From Pseudomonas mendocina (GTDB lineage: Bacteria; Pseudomonadota; Gammaproteobacteria; Pseudomonadales; Pseudomonadaceae), in NCBI RefSeq assembly GCF_003008615.1, contig NZ_CP027657.1:2170001-2234000 (forward strand): 64,000 nucleotides of DNA, given 5' to 3'. The translations under genes were made by a program, and so were the position numbers. The notes beneath the pieces are model-generated. The model was not told the DNA's origin, ran no database searches, and was given only the letters and a program-made list of their open reading frames with translations. This document shows positions 9,778 to 19,359 of the stretch, piece by piece (position 1 is the stretch's first letter; every line of letters begins with the position of its first letter).

Positions 9778-9929
9778 GCGGTGAATCCCTTTATTATGTG
9801 CCTTCACGTGAAGCGCCCTAGCGCCGCGTTCAAACCCGCTGAATCCGCGGCGTGAAGCCGTTTTTCAATGCTGTTCATCATCTTAGCAGCGGATTTTGAC
9901 TTTATTCCACAAGTGCATCACAAACGCAT

Positions 9930-10436
9930 ATGGCGATCCTGAATATCCTCGAATTTCCTGATCCACGCCTGCGTACCATCGCCAAACCGGTGGACGTCGT
10001 GGACGACTCCATCCGTCAACTGGTCGACGACATGTTCGAGACCATGTACGACGCACCCGGTATCGGCCTGGCCGCGACGCAGGTCAACGTGCACAAACGC
10101 GTGGTGGTCATGGATCTGTCCGAGGACAAGTCCGAGCCGCGGGTGTTCATCAACCCCGAGTTCGAGTCTTTGACCGACGAGATGGACCAGTACCAGGAAG
10201 GTTGCCTGTCGGTGCCCGGCTTCTACGAGAACGTCGACCGCCCGCAGAAGGTCAGGATCAAGGCGCTGGATCGCGATGGCCAGCCCTATGAGCTGATCGC
10301 CGAAGGCCTGCTGGCCGTGTGCATCCAGCACGAGTGCGATCACCTCAACGGCAAGCTGTTCGTCGACTACCTGTCCAGCCTCAAGCGCGACCGGATCAAG
10401 AAGAAGCTGGAAAAACAGCATCGCCAGCGCGCTTGA
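9930..10436 (+). CDS. def: peptide deformylase
   Basis: The product is 168 aa (E. coli 169). It removes the formyl group from nascent proteins. All three family motifs are present: GIGLAATQ (residues about 46-53), EGCLSVPG with the metal cysteine, and QHECDH with the two metal histidines and catalytic glutamate. It starts the def-fmt-rsmB run and is divergent from the LysM gene. A terminator-like hairpin separates it from fmt. Confidence 0.98.
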   Translation: MAILNILEFPDPRLRTIAKPVDVVDDSIRQLVDDMFETMYDAPGIGLAATQVNVHKRVVVMDLSEDKSEPRVFINPEFESLTDEMDQYQEGCLSVPGFYENVDRPQKVRIKALDRDGQPYELIAEGLLAVCIQHECDHLNGKLFVDYLSSLKRDRIKKKLEKQHRQRA

Positions 10437-10448
10437 GCCCCCATCCAG

Positions 10449-10474
10449 AAGGCTTGCCACGGCAAGCCTTTTTC
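10449..10474 (+). terminator. intrinsic terminator after def
   Basis: AAGGCTTGCC, AC, GGCAAGCCTT followed by TTTTCTTT gives a strong hairpin with a T tract between def and fmt. fmt starts 15 bases later, so it may attenuate rather than fully end transcription. Confidence 0.8.
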
Positions 10475-10488
10475 TTTAGCGAGCCCCC

Positions 10489-11433
10489 ATGCCTGATTCA
10501 CTGCGTATCGTCTTTGCCGGCACCCCGGAATTCGCCGCCGAGCACCTCAAGGCCCTGCTGGCCAGCCCGCACCAGATCATCGCCGTCTACACCCAGCCGG
10601 ATCGCCCGGCCGGCCGTGGCCAGAAGCTGATGCCCAGCCCGGTCAAGCAGCTCGCCGTCGAGCACGGTATCCCGGTCTACCAGCCGGCCAGCCTGCGCAG
10701 TGAAGAGGCTCAGGCCGAGCTGGCGGCACTGCAGCCGGATCTGATGGTGGTGGTCGCCTACGGCCTGATCCTGCCGCAGGTGGTGCTCGACACCCCGCGC
10801 CTGGGCTGCATCAACAGTCACGCCTCCTTGCTGCCTCGCTGGCGTGGCGCCGCGCCGATCCAGCGCGCGGTGCAAGCCGGCGACGCCGAGAGTGGCGTCA
10901 CCGTGATGCAGATGGAGGCCGGCCTCGACACCGGGCCGATGCTGCTCAAGGTCAGCACGCCGATCAGCGCCAGCGACACCGGCGGCAGCCTGCACGACCG
11001 CCTCGCCCAGCTCGGCCCGCAGGCGGTACTGCAGGCCATCGAGGGCCTGGCCGCCGGCACGCTGAAGGGCGAAGTGCAGGACAATGCCCTGGCCAACTAT
11101 GCACACAAGCTGAACAAGGACGAGGCACGCCTCGACTTCAGCCGCCCGGCCGTGGAACTGGAGCGCCTGGTGCGCGCCTTCCACCCCTGGCCGATCTGCC
11201 ACACCACGCTGGGCAGTGATGCACTCAAGGTGCATGCGGCCGAGATCGGTGAAGGCGAGGGCGCCCCGGGCAGTATTCTCGCCGCCGACAAAAACGGCCT
11301 GACCGTGGCCTGTGGCGAAGGCGCGCTGCGCCTGACCCGACTGCAATTGCCCGGCGGCAAGCCGCTGGCCTTCAGTGACCTCTATAACAGCCGCCGCGAG
11401 CAGTTCGCGCCTGGCCTGGTGCTCGGTCAATGA
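10489..11433 (+). CDS. fmt: methionyl-tRNA formyltransferase
   Basis: The product is 314 aa (E. coli 315). It formylates initiator Met-tRNA using 10-formyl-THF. The N-terminal catalytic domain shows [12 protein letters not shown] and the formyl-binding block [25 protein letters not shown] segment near residues 107-127. The C-terminal OB-like tRNA-binding domain starts near residue 207. The stop overlaps the rsmB start by four bases (ATGA). Confidence 0.98.
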   Translation: MPDSLRIVFAGTPEFAAEHLKALLASPHQIIAVYTQPDRPAGRGQKLMPSPVKQLAVEHGIPVYQPASLRSEEAQAELAALQPDLMVVVAYGLILPQVVLDTPRLGCINSHASLLPRWRGAAPIQRAVQAGDAESGVTVMQMEAGLDTGPMLLKVSTPISASDTGGSLHDRLAQLGPQAVLQAIEGLAAGTLKGEVQDNALANYAHKLNKDEARLDFSRPAVELERLVRAFHPWPICHTTLGSDALKVHAAEIGEGEGAPGSILAADKNGLTVACGEGALRLTRLQLPGGKPLAFSDLYNSRREQFAPGLVLGQ

Positions 11434-12728
11434 ATCCACGTCTGGCTGCCGCACGCGCCCTGACTGCCGTGCTGTCCGGCAAGGCCTCGTTGGGCAGTAG
11501 CCTGCCGCCGCAGTTGGACAAGGTCGAGCACCACGACCGCGCCCTGGCGCAGGATCTGGCCTTCGGCGCCGCACGCTGGCAGCCGCGCCTGCAACTGCTG
11601 GCCGAGAAGCTGCTGGAGAAACCCTTCAAGACCGCCGACAAGGACGTGGAAGCGCTGCTGCTGATCGGCCTCTACCAGTTGCTGCACAGCCGCATCCCCG
11701 AGCACGCCGCCATCGGCGAAACGGTCGGCTGCGCCGGCGCACTGAAGAAGCCCTGGGCCAAGGGCCTGCTCAACGCCGTGCTGCGCCGCGCTCAGCGCGA
11801 GCATGAAGCGATTTTCGCCGAACTCGATCGCGATCCGGTGCTGCACACCGCGCACCCGCGCTGGCTGCAAAAACAGCTCAAGGCCTTCTGGCCCGAGCAC
11901 TGGCAAGCCATCTGCGCCGCCAACAACGCGCATCCGCCGCTGATCCTGCGGGTCAATCGCCGCCATGGCAGCCGTGATGAGTACCTGGCCGAACTGCGCA
12001 GCGCCGGCTTCGAGGCCGTGCCCTGCACCTACAGCCGCGACGGCGTGCGCCTGTTGCAACCCTGCGACGTGACCACGCTGCCCGGCTTCAGGGAGGGCCG
12101 CGTCAGCGTGCAGGATGAAGCGGCACAGCTGGCCGCCGACCTGCTAGAACTGGCGCCCGACCAGCGCGTGCTCGACGCCTGCGCCGCACCGGGCGGCAAG
12201 ACCTGTCACCTGCTGGAAGTCGAGCCGGCGTTGAGTGAAGTGGTTGCCGTCGATCTGGAGGCCAAACGCCTGGCACGGGTGCGCGAAAACCTCGACCGTC
12301 TGCGCCTCGACGCCACGCTGATCGCCGCCGATGGCCGCAATACCGCCGCCTGGTGGGATGGCCAGCCGTTCCAACGCATCCTGCTCGATGCACCCTGTTC
12401 GGCCACCGGCGTAATCCGCCGCCACCCGGACATCAAGCTGACACGCCAGCCCGAGGACATTCCCGCCCTGGCACAGCTACAGGGCGAGCTGCTCAATGCG
12501 CTGTGGCCGACCCTGGCCCCCGGCGGCATCCTGCTCTATGCCACCTGCTCGGTACTGCCGACGGAAAACAGCGAAACCATCGCCGCGTTCCTCGCCCGCA
12601 CTCCCGATGCTCAGGAAGTCGCCATCGCTGGCGAGTTCGGCCTGCAGCCAGCCCACGGCCGCCAACTGCTGCCACAGTTGGACGGCCACGACGGCTTCTA
12701 CTATGCCAAGCTGCTCAAAATGCCATAG
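11430..12728 (+). CDS. rsmB: 16S rRNA (cytosine-967-C5)-methyltransferase
   Basis: The product is 432 aa (E. coli 429). An N-terminal NusB-like RNA-binding domain (residues about 1-140) precedes the RsmB catalytic domain. Motif I is [30 protein letters not shown] holds one catalytic cysteine (motif IV) and [10 protein letters not shown] the second (motif VI). It methylates C967 of 16S rRNA with SAM. It is translationally coupled to fmt by the ATGA overlap. Confidence 0.98.
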   Translation: MNPRLAAARALTAVLSGKASLGSSLPPQLDKVEHHDRALAQDLAFGAARWQPRLQLLAEKLLEKPFKTADKDVEALLLIGLYQLLHSRIPEHAAIGETVGCAGALKKPWAKGLLNAVLRRAQREHEAIFAELDRDPVLHTAHPRWLQKQLKAFWPEHWQAICAANNAHPPLILRVNRRHGSRDEYLAELRSAGFEAVPCTYSRDGVRLLQPCDVTTLPGFREGRVSVQDEAAQLAADLLELAPDQRVLDACAAPGGKTCHLLEVEPALSEVVAVDLEAKRLARVRENLDRLRLDATLIAADGRNTAAWWDGQPFQRILLDAPCSATGVIRRHPDIKLTRQPEDIPALAQLQGELLNALWPTLAPGGILLYATCSVLPTENSETIAAFLARTPDAQEVAIAGEFGLQPAHGRQLLPQLDGHDGFYYAKLLKMP

Positions 12729-12744
12729 GTACTTTGAAAGAGTC

Positions 12745-12841
12745 GTCATTCCCGCGAAGAGCCTGTCCTCGAAACGCTCTTGGTCGGGGACGGGAACCCA
12801 GAGAGCCACAGCGCCTGGGCTCCCGCCTTCGCGGGAGTGAC
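12745..12841. repeat. family D palindromic repeat (GTCATTCCCGCGAA/TTCGCGGGAGTGAC)
   Basis: GTCATTCCCGCGAA at 12745-12758 faces TTCGCGGGAGTGAC at 12828-12841 in the rsmB-trkA gap. The 69 bases between arms hold a second small inverted repeat (CCGGGA-like). A single copy of the unit occurs at 18793. Confidence 0.7.
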
Positions 12842-12879
12842 AGTAAGGTTACTCAGCATTTCTCCAACGGAGCGTATCG

Positions 12880-14253
12880 GTGAAAATCATCATTCTCGGC
12901 GCCGGCCAGGTGGGTGGAACCCTGGCAGAACACCTCGCCAGCGAGGCCAACGACATCACCGTGGTCGACACCGACGGCGACCGCCTGCGCGACCTTGGCG
13001 ATCGTCTGGACATTCGCACCGTGCAGGGCAAGGGCTCCTTCCCCACCGTGCTGCGCCAGGCCGGCGCCGATGACGCCGACATGCTGGTGGCGGTGACCAA
13101 CAGCGACGAAGTCAACATGATCGCCTGTCAGGTGGCCTATACCCTGTTCCACACGCCGACGCGTATCGCCCGCGTGCGCGAGGCCGCCTACCTGACCCGC
13201 GAAGCGCTGTTCGACAACGAAGCGATCCCGGTCGACGTGCTGATCAGCCCCGAACAGGTGGTGACCAACTACATCAAGCGCCTGATCGAATACCCCGGCG
13301 CCCTGCAGGTGATCGACTTCGCCGAAGGCAAGGCGCAACTGGTGGCGGTCAAGGCCTACTACGGCGGCCCGCTGGTGGGCCAGCAGCTGCGCCAGATCCG
13401 CGCGCACATGCCCAACGTCGACACCCGCGTAGCGGCCATCTTTCGCCGCAACCGACCGATCATGCCGCAGGGCGACACGGTCATCGAGGCCGATGACGAG
13501 GTGTTCTTCATCGCCGCCAAGGCGCACATCCGCGCGGTGATGAGCGAGATGCGCCGCCTCGAGGACGACTACAAGAAAGTGGTCATCGCCGGCGGCGGGC
13601 ATATCGGCGAGCGCCTGGCCGAAGCCATCGAGAGTCGCTACCAGGTGAAGATCATCGAGATGAACCCGGCGCGCTGCCGCTACCTCTCGGAAAACCTGGA
13701 AAGCACCATCGTCCTGCAGGGCAGTGCCTCCGACCGCGACCTGCTGATGGAAGAGAACATCAACGACGCCGACATCTTCCTGGCGCTGACCAACGACGAC
13801 GAGGCCAACATCATGTCCTCGCTGCTGGCCAAGCGCATGGGCGCGCGCAAGGTGATGACCATCATCAACAACCCGGCCTACGTCGACCTGGTGCAGGGCG
13901 GCGAGATCGACATCGCCATCAGCCCGCAGCTGGCCACCATCGGCACCCTGCTGACCCATGTGCGCCGCGGCGATATCGAGAGCGTGCACAGCCTGCGTCG
14001 TGGCGCCGCCGAAGCGCTGGAGGTGATTGCCCACGGCGACGCCAAATCGAGCAAGGTGATCGGCCGCATGATCAAGGACATCGCCCTGCCACCGAGCACC
14101 ACCATCGGCGCCATCATTCGCGACGAGGAAGTGCTGATCGCCCATGACAGCACGGTGATCGAGTCCGGCGACCACGTGATCCTGTTCCTGGTCGACAAGA
14201 AGTACATCCGCGACGTCGAGCGCCTGTTCCAGGCTGGCCTGACGTTCTTCTGA
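12880..14253 (+). CDS. trkA: Trk potassium uptake regulatory subunit
   Basis: The product is 457 aa (E. coli TrkA 458). It is a cytoplasmic peripheral protein controlling the TrkH/G K+ channel through NAD(H)/ATP binding. Two RCK modules are visible. The first begins [19 protein letters not shown], the second near residue 232 begins [19 protein letters not shown]; each is followed by a TrkA_C lobe. The start codon is GTG 12880, fixed by the beginning of the first Rossmann strand. No trkH or trkG gene is nearby. Confidence 0.97.
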   Translation: MKIIILGAGQVGGTLAEHLASEANDITVVDTDGDRLRDLGDRLDIRTVQGKGSFPTVLRQAGADDADMLVAVTNSDEVNMIACQVAYTLFHTPTRIARVREAAYLTREALFDNEAIPVDVLISPEQVVTNYIKRLIEYPGALQVIDFAEGKAQLVAVKAYYGGPLVGQQLRQIRAHMPNVDTRVAAIFRRNRPIMPQGDTVIEADDEVFFIAAKAHIRAVMSEMRRLEDDYKKVVIAGGGHIGERLAEAIESRYQVKIIEMNPARCRYLSENLESTIVLQGSASDRDLLMEENINDADIFLALTNDDEANIMSSLLAKRMGARKVMTIINNPAYVDLVQGGEIDIAISPQLATIGTLLTHVRRGDIESVHSLRRGAAEALEVIAHGDAKSSKVIGRMIKDIALPPSTTIGAIIRDEEVLIAHDSTVIESGDHVILFLVDKKYIRDVERLFQAGLTFF

Positions 14254-14281
14254 GTCCCTCATCACATCCGGCTACCAGCGC

Positions 14282-14303
14282 GTAGCCCGGATGAAATCCG
14301 GGG
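14282..14303. repeat. family B repeat, single arm
   Basis: GTAGCCCGGATGAAATCCGG occurs alone between trkA and the TPR gene. A remnant of the other arm may be the CCGGCTAC at 14268-14275. Confidence 0.55.
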
Positions 14304-14331
14304 ATGCCCACATAACGATGCAGGAGCCAAG

Positions 14332-14646
14332 ATGAGTACCGAAGCGCTGGAAAAGATGCTGGCCAAGGGCATGGACAACGCCCTGCTGCGATTCGGCCTG
14401 GGCAAGGGTTATCTGGATGGCGGCAATGCCGCACAGGCGGCCGAGCACCTGCAACGCTGTGTCGAGTTCGACCCAAGTTACTCCGCCGCCTGGAAGCTGC
14501 TGGGCAAGGCGCTGCAGGTCGAGGGCGACCACGACGGCGCTCGCCGGGCCTGGCAGCAGGGCATCGCCGCGGCACAGGCCAAGGGCGACAAGCAGGCCGA
14601 GAAGGAAATGACGGTGTTCCTGCGCAAGCTGGACAAGCCACGCTGA
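14332..14646 (+). CDS. small tetratricopeptide repeat protein
   Basis: The product is 104 aa and is predicted cytoplasmic (no signal peptide). It has about two TPR units: LLRFGLGKGYLDGGNAAQAA then HLQRCVEFDPSYSAAWKLLG, and KALQVEGDHDGARRAWQQGI. ATG 14332 follows AGGAGCCAAG. TPRs mediate protein contacts; no partner is evident. It ends the conserved backbone before the accessory block. Confidence 0.85.
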   Translation: MSTEALEKMLAKGMDNALLRFGLGKGYLDGGNAAQAAEHLQRCVEFDPSYSAAWKLLGKALQVEGDHDGARRAWQQGIAAAQAKGDKQAEKEMTVFLRKLDKPR

Positions 14647-14653
14647 TCGACTC

Positions 14654-14717
14654 GGTGCGCACGGCCTGGGCACACCCTACAGCACCGTTGTGAACCGTAG
14701 GGTGCGCCGTGCGCACC
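14654..14717. repeat. family A palindromic repeat pair
   Basis: An arm at 14654-14680, interrupted by a few extra bases, faces GTAGGGTGCGCCGTGCGCAC at 14697-14717, in the gap between the convergent TPR and aminotransferase genes. Confidence 0.7.
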
Positions 14718-14831
14718 GAAACAAAACCATCACCTCCTGTTCTCAGGGACTCAAGCTGTCGCGGCTGATGTCCCTCCCACACTTTCGTCTGCAACTCTGC
14801 GAATGGATGGCCGAAGCACCGAGCCAGCCGC

Positions 14832-14852
14832 GGTGCGCACAGCGCACCCTAC
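14832..14852. repeat. family A repeat, single arm
   Basis: GGTGCGCACAGCGCACCCTA occurs 16 bases beyond the 3' end of the aminotransferase gene, with no facing partner close by. Confidence 0.6.
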
Positions 14853-14867
14853 GCCGTTCAGCCAGCC

Positions 14868-16244
14868 TCAGAGCACCTCGCTGGCCACCGCATCCACCGC
14901 CGCCTTGGCGATCCCCACCACCTCATCCGCCTCGACCTTGGTCAGCACCAGCGGCGGGGCGAAGCCGAGGATGTCGCCGTGCGGCATGGCGCGGGCGATC
15001 ATGCCGCGTTCCAGACAGGCAGCGGAAACCCGCGGGCCGACCTTGAGCGCCGGGTCGAAGGGCGTACGCGCCTCCTTGTCGGCCATGAACTCCAACGCGG
15101 CGAGCATGCCGATACCGCGCACTTCACCCACCAGCGGATGGCCTTCGAAGGTCTGACGCAGTTGCTGGTTGAGGTAGGCGCCAACATCGGCGGCGTTGGC
15201 GGCGATGTTTTCCTGCTCCAGGATGTTCAGGTTGGCCAGCGCAGCGGCGGCGCAGATCGGATGGCCAGAGTAGGTCCAGCCATGACCCATGGCGCCGTCA
15301 CGGCTGGAGGCCTCGTCGATCACGTTCCACACCTTCTCGCCGACGATCACCGCCGACAACGGTGCATAGGCGCTGGTCAGGCCCTTGGCAGTGGTGATCA
15401 GATCCGGCTGCATGCCGAACATCTGGCTGCCCATCGGCGTGCCCAGGCGGCCGAAGGCGCAGACCACTTCGTCGGCGATCAGCAGGATGTCGTACTTGGC
15501 CAGCACGGCCTGGATCGCCTGCCAGTAACCTTGCGGCGGCACGATGATGCCGCCGGTACCCATCACCGGCTCGCCGATAAAGGCCGCCACGGTGTCCGGC
15601 CCTTCGGCCAGGATCAGGCGCTCCAGATCCTCGGCGCAGTGGCGCACGAAGGCCGCTTCGTCCATTCCGACCGGCGCCTTGTAGAAGTGCGGGCAGGCGG
15701 CGTGCTTGATGTCCGCGTGAGGCAGGTCGAAGTGCTGGTGGAAGCTGGCCAGGCCAGTGAGGCTGCCGGTCATGATGCCCGAGCCGTGGTAGCCGCGCTG
15801 GCGGGAGATGATCTTCTTCTTCGCCGGGCGGCCGAGCACGTTGTTGTAGTAACGCACCAGCTTGATCTGGGTCTCGTTGGCGTCCGAGCCGGACATACCG
15901 TAGTAGACCTTCTTCATACCCTGCGGCGCCCAATCGATAATGCGCGCCGACAGCTCGATGATGGCCTCGGTCGAGTGGCCAACATAGGTGTGGTAATAGG
16001 CCAGCTCCTTGGCCTGCTTGTAGATGGCCTCGGCCACCTCGGTGCGGCCATAGCCGATGTTCACGCAGTACAGGCCGGCGAAGGCGTCGATCAGCTCGCG
16101 GCCTTCATGATCCTGGATGCGGATACCCGAGGCGCCGGTGATGATGCGCCCCTTGAGCGCGCCGCTGGCGTGATCGTGAGCGTGGGTGGACGGGTGCATG
16201 AAGTGGGCACGGTCCTGGGCGAACAGCTCGTCGTAATGGCTCAT
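14868..16244 (-). CDS. class III pyridoxal-phosphate aminotransferase
   Basis: The product is 458 aa of the omega-amino acid:pyruvate/diamine transaminase group. PLP contacts are visible: YGMSGSDANET (phosphate loop), LLIADEVVCAFGRLG with the ring aspartate, and LITTAKGLTSAY with the Schiff-base lysine K287. It is followed 20 bases apart on the same strand by an aldehyde dehydrogenase gene upstream, so an amine would be converted to a semialdehyde and then an acid. In ectoine degraders the last steps use just such a pair (atf/DoeD with ssd/DoeC). Position 3.6 kb from the ectoine genes makes that plausible but unproven; putrescine or beta-alanine transamination is the alternative. Confidence 0.9.
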   Translation of the reverse strand: MSHYDELFAQDRAHFMHPSTHAHDHASGALKGRIITGASGIRIQDHEGRELIDAFAGLYCVNIGYGRTEVAEAIYKQAKELAYYHTYVGHSTEAIIELSARIIDWAPQGMKKVYYGMSGSDANETQIKLVRYYNNVLGRPAKKKIISRQRGYHGSGIMTGSLTGLASFHQHFDLPHADIKHAACPHFYKAPVGMDEAAFVRHCAEDLERLILAEGPDTVAAFIGEPVMGTGGIIVPPQGYWQAIQAVLAKYDILLIADEVVCAFGRLGTPMGSQMFGMQPDLITTAKGLTSAYAPLSAVIVGEKVWNVIDEASSRDGAMGHGWTYSGHPICAAAALANLNILEQENIAANAADVGAYLNQQLRQTFEGHPLVGEVRGIGMLAALEFMADKEARTPFDPALKVGPRVSAACLERGMIARAMPHGDILGFAPPLVLTKVEADEVVGIAKAAVDAVASEVL

Positions 16245-16264
16245 GGGTAATCCTCCGAAGGGGC

Positions 16265-17728
16265 TCAGTAACGCTGGCCCTGGTGATGAATGCAGAAGTA
16301 CTTGGTTTCGACGAAGGGCTCGAAGCCTTCCGTGCCGCCCTCACGGCCGAGGCCAGAGGCTTTCATGCCACCGAAGGGGATCGGGTGGCCGGTGAACTTG
16401 GTGCCATTGACCGCAACCATGGCGTGGTCGAGGCGACGGATCAGCGGGTGGACGACATCCACACGGTTGGAGCAAATGTAGGCGGCCAGGCCGTATTCGG
16501 TGTCATTGGCCATGGTCACGGCTTCGTCCAGAGTGTCGAAGGCGCGCACGCCGGCGATGGGCGCGAAGTTCTCCTCGCGATAGATACGCATGCTGTCAGT
16601 AACGTCCGCCAGCAACGTCGGTTGCCAGAACCAGCCGCCAAGGGCATGCGGCTCACCACCTGCCAGTAGGCGCGCACCCTGTTCGAGCGCATCGGCGACC
16701 CGTGCAGCAGTCGCGTCCAGCGCAGCCTGGTGCATCAGCGGGCCAATCTGGTTGCGCTCGTCATGGCCAGGGCCAACGCGCAGGCCACGCACGGCCTTGG
16801 CGAAGCGCTGCAGGAATTCTTCGTAGACGGGGCGCTCGACCAGGATACGGTTGGCGGCGCAGCAGTCCTGGCCGGAGGTCTGGAACTTGGCGTCCAGCGC
16901 GACCTGCACGGCCTGATCGAGATCGGCATCGGCGCAGACGATCAGCGGCGCGTTGCCGCCCAGCTCCAGCGCCACCTTCTTCACATCCTCGGCAGCCGCC
17001 TGCAGCACCAGCTTGCCGACGCGGGTCGAGCCGGTGAAGCTCACCGAACGCACGCGGGTGTCCTTGACCAGGGTCTCCATGGCCATCTGCGGCTCGCCCA
17101 GCACCACGTTGAACACGCCAGCGGGCAGCCCGGCTTCCTCGGCCAGTTGCGCCAGGGCGAAGGCGGAATAGGGCGTCTCATGCGCCGGTTTGACCACCAC
17201 GGTGCAGCCGGCGGCCAGGGCCGCGGCGGCCTTGCGGGTGATCATCGCGCTGGGGAAATTCCACGGCGTGAGCAGGGCGCAAACGCCGACCGGCTCCTTC
17301 AGCGTACCGAGCTGGGCACCCGGAATATGGCTAGGGATGGTCTGGCCGTAGAGGCGGCGCGCCTCTTCGGCGAACCAGGGGATAAAGCTGGCGGCGTAAC
17401 GGATCTCGCCACGGGCTTCGGCCAGCGGCTTGCCCTGTTCCTGGCTGAGGATGCGCGCCAGGTCTTCCTGATGCTGCAGGATCAGTTCGGCCCAACGGCG
17501 CAGCAGCGCCGCGCGGGTTTCCAGGCTCTGTTCGCGCCAGTCGGCGAAGGCACGCTGGGCGGCGTCCACCGCAGCGATGATCTGTTTCTGATTGAGCATC
17601 GGCACGTGGCCAATCACGCTCTGGTCGGCCGGATTCTGCACGGCGATGCTGGCGCCGTCGTCGCTGTGCAGCCAGTGACCGTCGACGTAGCACAGCGATT
17701 TGAACAGCAGGGGATGGTCGAGGGGCAT
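16265..17728 (-). CDS. NAD(P)-dependent semialdehyde dehydrogenase (GabD-like)
   Basis: The product is 487 aa of the aldehyde dehydrogenase superfamily, closest in pattern to succinate-semialdehyde dehydrogenases. LTPWNFPSAMITRK is the cofactor/active-site asparagine block. FTGSTRVGKL is the nucleotide loop, ALELGGNAPLIV holds catalytic E255, and SGQDCCAANR holds the catalytic cysteine (C289 by alignment to GabD GQTC). It is upstream of the aminotransferase in one operon. If that pair completes ectoine breakdown, the substrate is aspartate semialdehyde (DoeC/Ssd role); otherwise succinate or glutarate semialdehyde. Confidence 0.9.
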   Translation of the reverse strand: MPLDHPLLFKSLCYVDGHWLHSDDGASIAVQNPADQSVIGHVPMLNQKQIIAAVDAAQRAFADWREQSLETRAALLRRWAELILQHQEDLARILSQEQGKPLAEARGEIRYAASFIPWFAEEARRLYGQTIPSHIPGAQLGTLKEPVGVCALLTPWNFPSAMITRKAAAALAAGCTVVVKPAHETPYSAFALAQLAEEAGLPAGVFNVVLGEPQMAMETLVKDTRVRSVSFTGSTRVGKLVLQAAAEDVKKVALELGGNAPLIVCADADLDQAVQVALDAKFQTSGQDCCAANRILVERPVYEEFLQRFAKAVRGLRVGPGHDERNQIGPLMHQAALDATAARVADALEQGARLLAGGEPHALGGWFWQPTLLADVTDSMRIYREENFAPIAGVRAFDTLDEAVTMANDTEYGLAAYICSNRVDVVHPLIRRLDHAMVAVNGTKFTGHPIPFGGMKASGLGREGGTEGFEPFVETKYFCIHHQGQRY

Positions 17729-17860
17729 GGCGATGTCTCCGGGCCGATGGGCATGGGAGACATGCTAGGGAAGAGCGGCTTGGCGTTTTTTCCAAGCGGC
17801 CCCGGCGTCACCTCAGTTTTTTCTGAAGGTGGCGGGGCAATAGGGGAATTCTCGTGTGCC

Positions 17861-17919
17861 GTAGCCCGGATGAAATCCGGGACAGGGCACAGAACATTCC
17901 CGGATTGCATCCGGGCTAC
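17861..17919. repeat. family B palindromic repeat
   Basis: GTAGCCCGGATGAAATCCGG faces CCCGGATTGCATCCGGGCTA next to the 3' end of yhhQ. Reading from yhhQ it could act as a transcript-ending hairpin. Confidence 0.75.
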
Positions 17920-17928
17920 GGATTCAGC

Positions 17929-18579
17929 TCAGGCTGTGGCGGTACGCTGCGGCAAGCGCCGCACGATGGCGCTGAGCAGCATGCCGTACAACGGTACGAA
18001 CAGCGCCAGGCTGACCGCCAGCTTGATCACGTAGTCGACCACGGCGATCTCCACCCAGTTGGCCGCCATGAACGGGTCACTGCTCTGCCAGAAGGCGATG
18101 GAGAAGAACGCCAGGGTGTCCATGGCCTGACCGAATACGCTGGAAGCGGCCGGGGCGATCCACCAGTGCTTGAGCTGGCGCAGGCGATCGAACACCTGGA
18201 TGTCGAGCAGCTGCCCGAGCACGTAGGCGAGGAAGCTGGCCAGGGCGATGCGGAACACGAACAGGTTGAACTCACCGAGCGCCGCCAGGCCACCGAAGGC
18301 GCCTTCATGGAACAACACCGAGACCACGTAAGAGGCCACCAACGCCGGCACCATCACCCGTGCAATGACCACGCGCGCGGCATGCTTGCCGATCAGGCGC
18401 ACGGTGAGGTCAGTAGCCAGGAAGATGAACGGGAAGCTGAAGGCGCCCCAGGTGGTGTGCCAGCCAAAGATAGTCATCGGCAACTGCACGAGGTAGTTGC
18501 TGGCGATGATGATGAGGATATGAAACGCGATCAGCGCAGCCAACACGGCGCGACTGACCGATGCAGGAAGCAGGGTCAT
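17929..18579 (-). CDS. yhhQ: queuosine-precursor (preQ0/preQ1) transporter
   Basis: The product is 216 aa (E. coli YhhQ 221) with about six membrane helices, for example AVLAALIAFHILIIIASNYL. The block TIFGWHTTWGAFSFPFIFLA followed by TDLTVRLIGK is characteristic of the YhhQ/COG1738 family. These inner-membrane proteins take up 7-cyano- or 7-aminomethyl-7-deazaguanine for queuosine tRNA modification. ATG 18579 follows AAGGA at 18590-18586, and that Shine-Dalgarno lies inside a predicted preQ1-I aptamer. This links the gene to preQ1 sensing independently of the protein similarity. Confidence 0.92.
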   Translation of the reverse strand: MTLLPASVSRAVLAALIAFHILIIIASNYLVQLPMTIFGWHTTWGAFSFPFIFLATDLTVRLIGKHAARVVIARVMVPALVASYVVSVLFHEGAFGGLAALGEFNLFVFRIALASFLAYVLGQLLDIQVFDRLRQLKHWWIAPAASSVFGQAMDTLAFFSIAFWQSSDPFMAANWVEIAVVDYVIKLAVSLALFVPLYGMLLSAIVRRLPQRTATA

Positions 18580-18585
18580 GGCATG

Positions 18586-18619
18586 TCCTTTTTCGTAGAG
18601 TGGGGTGAGGGAACCCACT
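18586..18619 (-). promoter_or_regulatory. preQ1-I-like riboswitch controlling yhhQ translation
   Basis: On the minus strand the leader reads AGTGGG-TTCCCTCAC-CCCACT, then CTACGAAAAAGGA. P1 is six perfect pairs (18619-18614 with 18604-18599). The nine-base loop contains TCC (18612-18610), which can pair with GGA (18588-18586) in the A-rich tail, giving the H-type pseudoknot of class I preQ1 aptamers. The C just before the 3' P1 strand (18605) matches the ligand-reading cytosine. The pseudoknot buries the AAGGA ribosome site of yhhQ, so ligand would shut off translation. The layout closely follows the Thermoanaerobacter tengcongensis aptamer as I remember it. A -10-like TAGAAT at 18656-18651 lies about 30 bases upstream. 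Confidence 0.8.
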
Positions 18620-18792
18620 GCCGCAGCCGACATGGCCGCGAGCGGCGCGCATTCTAGCGCGTTGTTGACCCGCAGGATAGGTTTTCCAGCTGACGGCCAG
18701 GCGGCCGCCCGGATGAAGCTATGACGCGTGACAACTGACTTTGTGCAAAACCATCGTCTCCACGCCATGCACAACATCATGGCACCCCATGG

Positions 18793-18815
18793 TTTCCCGC
18801 TTTCGCGGGAATGAC
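18793..18815. repeat. family D repeat, single hairpin
   Basis: TTTCCCGCTTTCGCGGGAATGAC holds the CCCGC/GCGGG stem of the family D unit also seen at 12745. It lies in the gap upstream of yhhQ and beyond the 3' end of the NlpC gene. Confidence 0.55.
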
Positions 18816-18852
18816 GTATGCCTGGCTGCTACCGTGGGAAATCCTCAGCCAA

Positions 18853-19359
18853 TCAGGCCTCCGGCACCACCCGCTTGGCCAGTTGGAAATGACGCTGCCA
18901 GTACGAATTGTTGAGGCGATCGATACGCACCTTGGTGCCGCGACGTGGCGCATGGACGAAGCGGCCCTCGCCGATGTAGATGGCCACGTGATCCACCGAG
19001 CGGCTGCGAATACGGAAAAACAGCAGGTCGCCGGGCTGCAGGTCGCTGCGTTTCACCGAAGGCGCGTCCAGGCGCGACAGCGCGCGGGAGGTGCGCGGCA
19101 GGTCGAGGTCGTCCTGGGTCTTGAAGGCGTATTGCACCAGGCCGCTGCAATCGAACCCCTGCCGGGGGCTGGTACCACCCCAGCGATAAGGCGTACCCAG
19201 TGCACCCAAGGCTCGGTCGATTACTTCACGGGCCGGCTCAGGCTCGGCTATCGGCGAGGCGGCGGGAACGGTATGAATGCGAAAGGTGGCGGAGGCTTGG
19301 GTACAAATTCCCAGTAAAAGAGCGCCTCCCAGACAAAATGACATGAAGAATTTATTCAA
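18853..19359 (-). CDS. exported NlpC/P60 (C40) cell-wall peptidase
   Basis: The product is about 168 aa. An N-terminal signal peptide (FCLGGALLLGICTQASA) is followed by a single NlpC/P60 domain. FDCSGLVQYAF holds the catalytic cysteine, SVDHVAIYIGEG the histidine, and FVHAPRRGTKVRI the third polar residue. Such enzymes cut peptide cross-bridges in murein. The start is uncertain: TTG 19359 gives MNKFFMSF with the expected positive charge and a weak upstream AGGG; ATG 19344 gives MSFCLGG. No partner gene is adjacent. Confidence 0.88.
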   Translation of the reverse strand: MNKFFMSFCLGGALLLGICTQASATFRIHTVPAASPIAEPEPAREVIDRALGALGTPYRWGGTSPRQGFDCSGLVQYAFKTQDDLDLPRTSRALSRLDAPSVKRSDLQPGDLLFFRIRSRSVDHVAIYIGEGRFVHAPRRGTKVRIDRLNNSYWQRHFQLAKRVVPEA

